Source: Oscillospiraceae bacterium
GTDB lineage: Bacteria > Bacillota > Clostridia > Oscillospirales > Acutalibacteraceae
Direction: 5' to 3'
Assembly (NCBI GenBank): GCA_015066385.1
Contig: SVOJ01000019.1
Location: forward strand, 1 to 53,116
DNA: 53,116 bases
Of the stretch, positions 43,290 through 50,470 are shown piece by piece. Position 1 is the first letter of the stretch. Each line of letters starts with the position of its first letter. The position numbers were made by a program, and so were the translations under genes. The notes under the pieces are model-generated. The model searched no databases. It was not told the origin of the DNA and saw only the letters and a list, made by a program, of their open reading frames with translations.

Positions 43290-43334
43290 TTGATTACGCA
43301 TTCATGTAGGTGTAAAATGAATGCGTAATTTTTT
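43290..43334 (+). promoter_or_regulatory. Promoter inside a 13-bp-arm palindrome
   Basis: A perfect repeat ATTACGCATTCAT (43293-43305) - N11 - ATGAATGCGTAAT (43317-43329) is followed by TTTTT, so it could end the upstream transcript. The same bases hold a promoter: TTGATT (43290), 17-bp spacer, TAAAAT (43313). Both boxes overlap the repeat, so a repressor binding it would block the downstream aldolase operon. The ribosome site AAGGAG of that operon starts ~10 bases later. The dual reading, terminator and operator, cannot be settled by sequence. Confidence 0.65.
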
Positions 43335-43353
43335 ATATAAGGAGTTTTTTGCC

Positions 43354-44250
43354 ATGAAAAAACTGACCGAATACTACGACGGCGTTTATGCCCTTATGCT
43401 GACCCCCTACCACGATGACCTGACCATCGACTACGATGCTTACGAAAAATACTGTGATTATCAGGCTTCCTCGGGTGTTGAACACCTGTTCTGTGTCTGC
43501 GGCACATCCGAAATGTCCGTGCTGACATTGGAAGAAAGAATCAAACTCGCAGAGCTTACCGCAAAGCACAAAAACGATTTGACCATCGTTGCAACCGCCA
43601 ACATGGAACCCTCCTGGTTTGCACAGGTTGAAGAAGTCAAACGCATGAGCCAGACGGGTGTGGACGGTCTTGTGTTCACCACCAAAGGCTTCGGCGAAGA
43701 CCCCGAACGTCTTGTGAATTATGTCGGTGAACTCAAACAGTATACCGATCTTCCCGTATTTATGTATGAATTCCCCGGTTTGCAGCCGCACAAAATTTCC
43801 GGTGAAGCTTACGGCAGACTTGTCCGCGAATGCGGTGTTTACGGCATCAAGGACACCACCTGCACACTCGAAGGTATCGGTGCAAAGATCAAAGAAAAAG
43901 GCGAAAGCTGCATCATTCAGGCAAATATGCCTTATCTGTTTGAATCCTTCAAGATGGGTGCAAGAGGCATTATGTCCACTCCCACCGCCTGCGGTGCTTC
44001 CTTCTTTGCACGTTTTTACGATGCGTTCGTGTCGGGCGACATGGCTCTTGCAGAACGCCGTTACTGGGATATCATGCGTCTTGACGATGCCATCGGAGAC
44101 GGTTTCAACATGACTGCAAAATACCTTGTATCTCTGCAGGGTGTTGAAATGAACTGGATCAACCGCAACAAGGGCAGTCTGTCCGGACAGAGACTGCAGG
44201 CTCTTCGTGCTTTCCATGACTGGGCTGTCAGCGAAGGTCTTATGAACTGA
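43354..44250 (+). CDS. Dihydrodipicolinate synthase-family aldolase
   Basis: A 298-residue TIM-barrel class I aldolase of the DapA/NanA superfamily. The Schiff-base lysine lies in GVYGIKDTTCT (~163), the catalytic Tyr in VFMYEFPGLQPHK (~135), and the pyruvate-binding CVCGTSEMSVLTLEER (~45) reads GTSE instead of the GTTG of DapA. That suggests a sugar-acid lyase or aldolase (N-acetylneuraminate or keto-deoxy sugar acid type) rather than lysine synthesis. The ATG at 43354 follows AAGGAG. It overlaps the phosphatase gene by one base, in an operon with GH95. Confidence 0.85.
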   Translation: MKKLTEYYDGVYALMLTPYHDDLTIDYDAYEKYCDYQASSGVEHLFCVCGTSEMSVLTLEERIKLAELTAKHKNDLTIVATANMEPSWFAQVEEVKRMSQTGVDGLVFTTKGFGEDPERLVNYVGELKQYTDLPVFMYEFPGLQPHKISGEAYGRLVRECGVYGIKDTTCTLEGIGAKIKEKGESCIIQANMPYLFESFKMGARGIMSTPTACGASFFARFYDAFVSGDMALAERRYWDIMRLDDAIGDGFNMTAKYLVSLQGVEMNWINRNKGSLSGQRLQALRAFHDWAVSEGLMN

Positions 44251-44870
44251 TGGAACTGTACATCGTCCGTCACGGCAATACCCCGTTGCAAGGGGATGCG
44301 CAATATCCGTTAGATCCTCGTCTGACCGAACTCGGTGAAAAGCAGGCGCAGGCTTTGGCACTTCGTTTGCAGAATGTGCATTTTGACCGCATTTTTGCAA
44401 GCCCTCTGCAGCGCTGTGTGCAGACGGTGGCCCCCTTGTGCGCCAAAACGGAAATGACCGTGCAGCTGATGTATGCTTTACTCGAAAAAGGAACAAGGGC
44501 AAACTATATCGGTTTGCCTTTTTCCGTTTTACAAACCATTTGTCCGCAGATAAAAGAAAACACGTTTTCATGCTGCGAAAACGGTTTGCCGCCGTACGAA
44601 AAAGATGTGCAGGCTTTTGAACGAGCCAATGCCGTCATTTCGTATGTGCGTTCTGTTTGCAAAGAAGACGATACAGTATTGCTGGTTGCACACGGCACAT
44701 TTAACAACTTTCTCATTCACGCCGCACTCAGGTTTGAAATACGGGACAACTTCAATTTCTCGCAGGACAATACGGGGCTTACCCTGATTCGTTTCCTCAA
44801 TCAGGACGGTAAAAAACATACAAAACTTGCATTTATGAATGATACGACCCATCTTAATAACTTATTGTAA
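44250..44870 (+). CDS. Histidine phosphatase (phosphoglycerate mutase-like)
   Basis: A 206-residue branch-1 histidine phosphatase. The catalytic RHGNT begins at residue 7, then SPLQRCVQT (~48) and the second histidine in VAHGTFNNFL (~148). The acid residue is in the middle. The substrate may be a sugar phosphate or nucleotide; the operon with an aldolase and a fucosidase favours sugar metabolism. It follows the aldolase with a one-base overlap (TGATG). Confidence 0.9.
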   Translation: MELYIVRHGNTPLQGDAQYPLDPRLTELGEKQAQALALRLQNVHFDRIFASPLQRCVQTVAPLCAKTEMTVQLMYALLEKGTRANYIGLPFSVLQTICPQIKENTFSCCENGLPPYEKDVQAFERANAVISYVRSVCKEDDTVLLVAHGTFNNFLIHAALRFEIRDNFNFSQDNTGLTLIRFLNQDGKKHTKLAFMNDTTHLNNLL

Positions 44871-44880
44871 GGAGTAAATT

Positions 44881-47238
44881 ATGAGTCATATTCTTCGCTA
44901 TACGCATCCCGCAAAGGTGTGGGAAGCCGCATTGCCGCTCGGCTCGGGCAGACTCGGTGCCATGGTGTTCGGCGGTACAAAAACAGAAAAAGTGCAACTC
45001 AATGAAATATCTCTCTGGTCGGGCGAACCCTATCCGAATGCCGACCGTCCCGAAGCCTATAAACATCTTCCCGCACTTCGCAAACTGATCGAAGAAAAAC
45101 AGTTTAAACAGGCGGCAGACCTGCTCAATGCCGAATTTACCAATCAGGGCGGCGGTTTTGAGGCGGCGTATTCAGGTTCCTACCAGACCGCAGGTGAATT
45201 GTTGCTGACACTGCAACCGACCCTCGGTACCGTATCGGGGTATGAACATACCCTCGATCTGCAAACGGCAACCGATGCAGTTGCTTACACCAAAAGCGGT
45301 ATCCGTTTTGAAAGAAAAACCATTGCAAGCCGTCCAGATAACTGTGTTTGCATGAAACTGACTGCCGACAAAACGGGTAGTGTTTCCTTTAATCTTCGCT
45401 ATGAACGCAACGACCTCTCGTTCTGTGTGGCAGATGAAAACACCCTTTCTGTAGGCGGTTATTGTGACGGCAACACCGATCATATGCGTTTCGGTATCTG
45501 TATCGTTGTCAAAAACATCGGCGGTACATTGAAGGCTGACAAGGAACGTCTTGAAATCAGAAATGCAGACAGTGCGGAAATTTTTGTCGGTATTCGCACC
45601 GATTATGTGCTTGATCAGAGTCGCAATTTCAAAAGCGGTAAAGTGCCGCTTGAACAAGCATCTGCGGATGCACGCACTGCTGCCGAAAAAGGTTTCGATA
45701 CCGTGTATGCCGATCATTTGAAAGAGTATAAGTCTTTTTATGACCGTAATACTTTGCATCTCGACGGCGAGCACCGTGACGATCTCACTATCCCCGAAAG
45801 ACTGAAAAATTTGCAGAAAGGCGGTAAGGATGTCGGCCTTTGCGAGCTGCTTTATAACTTCGGCAGATATCTGCTGATCTGTTCATCCCGTCCCGACAAT
45901 GCACTGCCTGCCAACCTGCAGGGCGTGTGGTGCAAGGATTATCAGGCACCGTGGCATTGTGACTACCATGCCAATATCAATGTGCAGATGAACTACTGGC
46001 TTGCAGGCCCTGCCAACCTTGCAGACTGCACCGAATCGCTGTGGAAACTTGTGGAAGCCTTGCCTGAAAACGGTGCAAAAACCGCAAAGGCATATTACAA
46101 TGCCCCCGGCTGGACACTGTACACCATCACCAACCCGTGGCTGTGGACCTCGCCCGGATGGGGAGGCGGTTGGTCGCAGTATCCTCTCGGCGGTGCGTGG
46201 ATGTGTCGTCACCTGTGGGAATACTATGCCTACACAGGCGACAAAGCGCAACTTAAAAAATTCTATCCCGTCATGAAAGAAAATCTGCTGTTCAATCTGT
46301 CCATGTATACAACCGATGAAAACGGCAATATTATCACCAATCCTTCGACCTCGCCCGAAAATGATTTCCGCGATGATGAGGGGAATATCGGTTGGGTCTG
46401 CAAAGGTGCTGCGATGGATCTTGAAATGCTGTGGGATAATTTCACCTATATGGCGGAAATCTGCCGTATTTTAGATGTGGATGCAGATCTGCGTGCAGAC
46501 TTGCTTGCCAAACGCGAACAACTCAAACCCTTGCAGATCGGCAAGGCGGGACAGCTTTGCGAGTGGGAAGGCGATTGGGACTGCAATGCACCCGAACCGC
46601 ACCACCGCCATGTCAGCCACCTGTATGCACTGCATCCCGGTTTTCAGATCAGCCCCTTGACGAGTCCCGAGTTTGCATCTGCTTGTGCCAAGACCCTCGA
46701 AATGCGTGGCGACGAAGCAACAGGCTGGTCGCTTGCATGGAAGATGAATTTCCACGCAAGACTGCATAACGGCAATGCGGCCTACCGTCTGCTTGCTCGG
46801 TTGTTAAGACCGCAGCCGACCGTCAAAAAAATCGGCTATTCGGGCGGCGGGGGAGTGTATCCGAACCTGTTTGACGCACATCCGCCGTTTCAGATCGACG
46901 GCAACTTCGGTGCAACGGCAGGTGTTACGGAAATGCTTCTGCAAAGCCATATGCTGACCGAAGACGGCGATTTTATTATTCATCTTCTGCCTGCCTTGCC
47001 CGATGTGTTTGCAAACGGCAAAACCAAGGGACTTCTCGCTCGCGGCAATGTGAATGTGGACATTGAATGGCAGAACGGTAAACTGAAAACCGCCGTGTTG
47101 ACCCCGAAATACAATCAAAAAATTGTACTGTACGGTGAGTATGCAGTTTGTGCAAGCGGTGTGCCCGTTGCAACCGAAACCAAAAACGACTGTACCGTGT
47201 TCAATGCAAATGCAGATACGGCATATGTTATTGTTTAA
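44881..47238 (+). CDS. GH95 alpha-L-fucosidase
   Basis: A 785-residue glycoside hydrolase of family 95, an inverting enzyme for alpha-1,2-fucosyl (sometimes alpha-L-galactosyl) linkages. The catalytic residues known in AfcA from Bifidobacterium are matched here by Asn365/Asn367 in NINVQMNYW, Glu493 in SPENDF and Asp673 in QIDGNFG. The N-terminal [22 protein letters not shown] is typical. There is no signal peptide, so it should act on imported oligosaccharides. AAGGAG precedes it. It is the third gene of the aldolase operon and is followed by a terminator. Confidence 0.93.
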   Translation: MSHILRYTHPAKVWEAALPLGSGRLGAMVFGGTKTEKVQLNEISLWSGEPYPNADRPEAYKHLPALRKLIEEKQFKQAADLLNAEFTNQGGGFEAAYSGSYQTAGELLLTLQPTLGTVSGYEHTLDLQTATDAVAYTKSGIRFERKTIASRPDNCVCMKLTADKTGSVSFNLRYERNDLSFCVADENTLSVGGYCDGNTDHMRFGICIVVKNIGGTLKADKERLEIRNADSAEIFVGIRTDYVLDQSRNFKSGKVPLEQASADARTAAEKGFDTVYADHLKEYKSFYDRNTLHLDGEHRDDLTIPERLKNLQKGGKDVGLCELLYNFGRYLLICSSRPDNALPANLQGVWCKDYQAPWHCDYHANINVQMNYWLAGPANLADCTESLWKLVEALPENGAKTAKAYYNAPGWTLYTITNPWLWTSPGWGGGWSQYPLGGAWMCRHLWEYYAYTGDKAQLKKFYPVMKENLLFNLSMYTTDENGNIITNPSTSPENDFRDDEGNIGWVCKGAAMDLEMLWDNFTYMAEICRILDVDADLRADLLAKREQLKPLQIGKAGQLCEWEGDWDCNAPEPHHRHVSHLYALHPGFQISPLTSPEFASACAKTLEMRGDEATGWSLAWKMNFHARLHNGNAAYRLLARLLRPQPTVKKIGYSGGGGVYPNLFDAHPPFQIDGNFGATAGVTEMLLQSHMLTEDGDFIIHLLPALPDVFANGKTKGLLARGNVNVDIEWQNGKLKTAVLTPKYNQKIVLYGEYAVCASGVPVATETKNDCTVFNANADTAYVIV

Positions 47239-47246
47239 ATGAGAAA

Positions 47247-47283
47247 GAACGGATCCGCTTCGGCAGACCCGTTCATTTTTTTG
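47247..47283 (+). terminator. Intrinsic terminator after GH95
   Basis: GAACGG pairs with CCGTTC with an inner CGC-TTCG-GC part; ATTTTTTT follows. It lies between the converging GH95 and DUF3021 genes. Confidence 0.85.
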
Positions 47284-47288
47284 TTGCA

Positions 47289-47714
47289 TCAGAATGTCTT
47301 ATGCAAAACCTTGTTCAGTTTCCTTTCGGCTATCTTGACAGACACAACCACAATGCCCCAGATTGCAAAGAAGCCGACGGCAAAAATGCATGTAAAAATC
47401 AGCACCACTGTTTTTTCAAACGGGATCCACGAATTGAGCAGGTAGCAGCCGACATAAACCACATACAGGCTCAGGAAATGGAAGAACACCGATTTGACCG
47501 TTGACCAGTGCTCGATTTGCTCAAAAACGGTCGAGCCTGCCTGCACGAATGCCAACAAATAAGACGACACAATGCTGAGTAATATCTGCGTGCCGTGCAG
47601 AGAAATATTGCCTGTCACGGTATCGATGATTGCAAGCACAATGCCCACCACGATCGGACCGAAGCCGCCGAACAGCAGACCTCTGTGCAAAAATTCTTTT
47701 ACATAACGATTCAT
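47289..47714 (-). CDS. DUF3021 membrane protein
   Basis: A 141-residue protein with four hydrophobic segments (LLFGGFGPIVVGIVLAIID, QILLSIVSSYLLAFV, FHFLSLYVVYVGCYLL, VVLIFTCIFAVGFFAIWGI), matching DUF3021. It overlaps the LytTR regulator gene by 4 bases. In streptococcal LytTR regulatory systems, a membrane partner of this sort inhibits its DNA-binding partner; the same logic may apply here. Confidence 0.85.
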   Translation of the reverse strand: MNRYVKEFLHRGLLFGGFGPIVVGIVLAIIDTVTGNISLHGTQILLSIVSSYLLAFVQAGSTVFEQIEHWSTVKSVFFHFLSLYVVYVGCYLLNSWIPFEKTVVLIFTCIFAVGFFAIWGIVVVSVKIAERKLNKVLHKTF

Positions 47715-48148
47715 TTTTTCAAACCCATCCTTTCTTTTACCGTTTTTAAGTTTCGTCGGGACACATAATCGCAGAAGCCGTTTTGCAGGGTGACCGACAG
47801 CGTACCTGTGATACCGGTATCAAACCGCTGTATTTTTGCAATGTTGACAATGCAGGACTGATTGATCTTTACAAAGCAGGCAGGTAAGACTTCTTCAATT
47901 TTATAAAGTCTTGCCTTGATCAGAAGCTTGTCCTTGGCTGTGCAGGCAAAAAGACGGTCGTTTTCCACCGTAAAACAGAAAATATCAGCCGTCTGCAACG
48001 GAATTGCCGTTTCGTTTTTGTAGCCGATCAGCGGCTCATTTGCATTCTTTATGAGCTGCTCAATGCTGTCAGTCAGTGCATTTCTTTCATTGGCATACAC
48101 AATGACTTCTTCCGCATGCTGTGTTCCGATATGCAGTGTGAGTTTCAT
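47711..48148 (-). CDS. LytTR DNA-binding regulator
   Basis: A 145-residue regulator without receiver domain. The C-terminal LytTR domain spans ~45-140, with KIEEVLPACFVKINQSCIVNI and the terminal YVSRRNLKTVKERMG. The start ATG at 48148 follows GGGGG; an upstream in-frame extension reads through the 5S terminator and is rejected. Stand-alone LytTR proteins with a DUF3021 partner form a self-contained membrane-controlled switch. Its targets are unknown. Confidence 0.9.
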   Translation of the reverse strand: MKLTLHIGTQHAEEVIVYANERNALTDSIEQLIKNANEPLIGYKNETAIPLQTADIFCFTVENDRLFACTAKDKLLIKARLYKIEEVLPACFVKINQSCIVNIAKIQRFDTGITGTLSVTLQNGFCDYVSRRNLKTVKERMGLKK

Positions 48149-48264
48149 GAAATTCCCCCTTGCAGACTCATCATACACAGCTTTTATGTGTTTTGCAAGC
48201 GTTTTTCGGTAAGCGGTCGGTTTATTCCGGCAAGCGGAAAAGGGGATGGGATTTTCTTTGCAAA

Positions 48265-48293
48265 ACAAAAAAAACCACCCGATTGGGTGGTTT
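48265..48293 (-). terminator. Intrinsic terminator after 5S rRNA
   Basis: On the minus strand AAACCACCC-AATC-GGGTGGTTT is followed by TTTTTG, ending the 5S transcript seven bases after the mature 3' end. Bases 48149-48264 hold the LytTR upstream region. Confidence 0.92.
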
Positions 48294-48300
48294 CGTTTAT

Positions 48301-48416
48301 GTCGGCGACGACCTATTTTCCCGGGCAGCTTCCCGCCAAGTATTTTCGGCACGATTGAGCTTAACTACCGTGTTCGGGATGGGAACGGGTGGAACCTCAA
48401 TGTTATAGACACCGAC
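48301..48416 (-). rRNA. 5S ribosomal RNA (orphan)
   Basis: A 116-base 5S gene. The conserved CCCGTTCCCATCCCGAACACGG and TTAAGCTC parts are present (read on the minus strand), and the closing helix GTCGGTGTC / GACGACGCCGAC-like ends are complementary. No 23S or tRNA gene adjoins it; the nearest rRNA is the 23S end at 1-107 on the other strand 48 kb away, which lacks a 5S. It has its own promoter and terminator. Confidence 0.96.
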
Positions 48417-48452
48417 TGTTCATGAGAGGTGTTACTCCCTCAGTGCTTGGTT

Positions 48453-48481
48453 AGTATAGCACGCAAAAATGCATTTGTCAA
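48453..48481 (-). promoter_or_regulatory. Promoter of the orphan 5S rRNA
   Basis: On the minus strand TTGACA (48481-48476), 17-bp spacer and TATACT (48458-48453), a near-consensus sigma-A promoter. The start point lies ~30 bases ahead of mature 5S. Confidence 0.85.
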
Positions 48482-48511
48482 GCACTTTTTTGATTTTTTT
48501 TAAAACTTTTT

Positions 48512-48547
48512 AAAAAAAAGAGAGACACTTCTTTTTGAAGTGCCTCT
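48512..48547 (-). terminator. Intrinsic terminator after lipoprotein gene
   Basis: On the minus strand AGAGGCACTTC-N5-GAAGTGTCTCT is followed by an eight-base T-run. Confidence 0.88.
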
Positions 48548-48559
48548 TGTATGTTTTTT

Positions 48560-49516
48560 TTAGTAGGTGATGGTCCAGCGCTGTTCACCGAGAAGGCCGA
48601 TGTCGCAGTCGTTAACGGAAACAACAACAGCGGCTGTAACCTTGTCGAAGTGCAGAACGCCGGGCATTCTCAAGTACAGATCGGTAATTCTTCCGGTTGC
48701 CTTGTCGATGGTGGCAGTAACGGTGCAATCACTGTATTTGAGTGCAAGGCCTTCAAATTTGATAATGCCGCCGACAGCATCGGTGATGGATGTGGTTTCA
48801 ATCAGCGGACCGATCTTACCTGCAGAGCCGCCGCCTACCGTCGGGTTGATTTCGGGGTTGGCGTCCGTGCCTGTGGATGTAATGGTCACGGTGTAGGTTG
48901 CACCGTTGTCAACACAGGTTGCACTTGCGATGTCAGCCGCAGTCAGGGGAGAGGTGGTAAGACCTACAGGAGGAACATCGGCAACTGCAAAATCAACAGC
49001 TTCCGTGTTTTCAACCATGAACTTGCCCATCAGGCTTTCCGCAATACCGGAAAGGGTGGAGTTGTTGCCGATTTTGAGAATGTTGTTGTAGTTGCTGGTA
49101 TAATCGTATGTTTTTGTAGCCTTGGTAGCTTCCGAAGCAATCTTGTTGTATGCGGAAACATACAGAGCCACGATTTCTTCATTTGTGGACGGTGTGCCGG
49201 AAGGGGCGGGAACTGCAGTGGTGTCATCAGCTACGGGAGCAGCAGTGGTATCATCTGCAACAGGGGCGGCAGTGGTGTCATCTGCAACGGGTGCAGCGGT
49301 GGTATCAGCCACGGGAGCTGCGGTGGTGTCAGCAACAGCATTGTTGCCGGCGGGAAGCCCCACGGCATTGCCGTTTGCATCAATGTTTACGATTTCATAG
49401 CCGGAGTTGATGGAGTCAACCTGCACATACAGTTTGACCTTTGCACAACTTGTTGCACAAAGCAACATGGCTGCAAGCATGGTAAAGACGAGAGCAACAC
49501 GAAGAATCTTTTTCAT
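48560..49516 (-). CDS. Putative lipoprotein with Asp-Thr-Ala-Pro repeats
   Basis: A 318-residue exported protein. A lipoprotein-like signal ends LLCATSC at residue 23-24 (lipobox slightly off consensus). A low-complexity linker with five ADxTTAAPVA-type repeats (~60-105) follows, then a ~200-residue domain with no family I recognise, rich in beta structure (ATYTVTITSTGT, DCTVTATIDKATGRI). The linker probably spans the wall. A promoter lies at 49563-49592. The function is unknown. Confidence 0.75.
   Translation of the reverse strand: MKKILRVALVFTMLAAMLLCATSCAKVKLYVQVDSINSGYEIVNIDANGNAVGLPAGNNAVADTTAAPVADTTAAPVADDTTAAPVADDTTAAPVADDTTAVPAPSGTPSTNEEIVALYVSAYNKIASEATKATKTYDYTSNYNNILKIGNNSTLSGIAESLMGKFMVENTEAVDFAVADVPPVGLTTSPLTAADIASATCVDNGATYTVTITSTGTDANPEINPTVGGGSAGKIGPLIETTSITDAVGGIIKFEGLALKYSDCTVTATIDKATGRITDLYLRMPGVLHFDKVTAAVVVSVNDCDIGLLGEQRWTITY
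49215..49338 (-). repeat. Tandem repeats in lipoprotein linker
   Basis: Five imperfect ~27-30-bp units encode the repeated ADDTTAAPV segment. The number of copies may vary between strains. Confidence 0.85.
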
Positions 49517-49562
49517 AATTTTTTATCCTCCACACAGCACCATTGGTGCATTATACAAAGAT

Positions 49563-49592
49563 ATAATACTCTAAAATAGTTTCATTTGTCAA
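49563..49592 (-). promoter_or_regulatory. Promoter of lipoprotein gene
   Basis: On the minus strand TTGACA (49592-49587) and TATTAT (49568-49563), spacer 18 bp. The leader holds a small hairpin GCACC-ATT-GGTGC near 49537. Confidence 0.7.
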
Positions 49593-49642
49593 GTGTTTAA
49601 ATTTATTTCATAAAAACTCTGCAGAGTTGACAAAAAGGGGGC

Positions 49643-49671
49643 TTGCAATTTGTGTTTGTTCTGTGTATAAT
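49643..49671 (+). promoter_or_regulatory. Promoter of small secreted protein
   Basis: TTGCAA (49643), 17-bp spacer and TATAAT (49666), ~30 bases upstream of ATG 49702. A further TTGACA at 49627 is too far from the -10 box. Confidence 0.72.
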
Positions 49672-49701
49672 GAATATAAACAATAACAGAGGTGTTTAAT
49701 T

Positions 49702-50253
49702 ATGAAAAAAATTATTTGCATTTTATTAAGTGTTATCATGGCGTTCGGCATGCTTGCCGCTACGGCAGGTGCCGCAGAATCCATCATCCCCGTGCATTAT
49801 GTCTGTCTGGATGATGATGCGGTCGGTTATATCCTGATTCCGCTGAATGAAGACGGACAGTATAATTCCACCTATACCGATGAAGATGACGATATCGAAA
49901 ACGGTTTGTTCTATATTCCCGACGGCGGTACCATCCGTTTTGTTGTTGAGTATGAAGACGGCTATTCCGATAACTTTATGTCTACTGTTCGTTATATGCC
50001 TACCGACCGTTTTCAGGGTTCTTTCAACGGGGATCCTGCTCTTGCCGAAAATGAAGCAAAATTGCTCACACCCGACAAAAACGGTGTGTATACGATCAGC
50101 AATATCGACAGAGCCATCACCGTCACGGTTTATAACACCCAGTCCGAATCCATGTCTTCCATTTTTGATTTCATTAAGGAGCTTATTGCATTTCTGACTG
50201 ATCTGTTGATGAAATTCTTCGGTGTCGATTTTGACCTCGGTGACGAGTATTGA
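49702..50253 (+). CDS. Small secreted protein
   Basis: A 183-residue exported protein. The signal peptide (~1-24, cleavage near ATAGAAES) is followed by a beta-rich acidic domain (YILIPLNEDGQYNS, IRFVVEYEDGYSDNF, ITVTVYNTQSES) and a C-terminal amphipathic or hydrophobic helix IFDFIKELIAFLTDLLMKFFG, as in many clostridial surface proteins, before an acidic end. No family is recognised. It is a single-gene unit with promoter and terminator. Confidence 0.75.
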   Translation: MKKIICILLSVIMAFGMLAATAGAAESIIPVHYVCLDDDAVGYILIPLNEDGQYNSTYTDEDDDIENGLFYIPDGGTIRFVVEYEDGYSDNFMSTVRYMPTDRFQGSFNGDPALAENEAKLLTPDKNGVYTISNIDRAITVTVYNTQSESMSSIFDFIKELIAFLTDLLMKFFGVDFDLGDEY

Positions 50254-50279
50254 TATTCCAATCAATTGTATAAGGGGAA

Positions 50280-50312
50280 AGAGGACTGTGTGCCGCACGG
50301 TTCTCTTTTTTT
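50280..50312 (+). terminator. Intrinsic terminator after secreted protein gene
   Basis: AGAGGACTGTG pairs with CACGGTTCTCT (with G-U) around a short loop, followed by TTTTTTT. Confidence 0.88.
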
Positions 50313-50409
50313 GTCAAGCTTTCAAAATTTGTTCATATACTACAAAAGATCGTGCAAAAAATTTATGATTTTCACGGAAATAAGTATAGAAATTTTTGCA
50401 GATATTTGT

Positions 50410-50428
50410 TATAATGGTTGACGGTCAA
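50410..50428 (+). promoter_or_regulatory. ppdK promoter -10 and adjoining palindrome
   Basis: TATAAT (50410-50415) lies ~55 bases upstream of the ppdK start; the -35 is weak. Directly downstream, at the expected start point, is a perfect palindrome TTGAC-G-GTCAA (50418-50428), a possible repressor site. Confidence 0.5.
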
Positions 50429-50470
50429 ATAATCTTATTATCTATTTGAAAAAGAAAGGACATGATACCA

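Noticed and set aside
48149-48352. Upstream extension of the LytTR gene through the 5S terminator
   Set aside because: The extra 68 codons cover the 5S terminator and part of the 5S gene; a proper start with GGGGG lies at 48148.
48551-49579. 342-codon plus-strand frame opposite the lipoprotein
   Set aside because: The minus frame has a signal peptide, promoter and terminator; the plus frame is a Cys/Gly-rich mirror.
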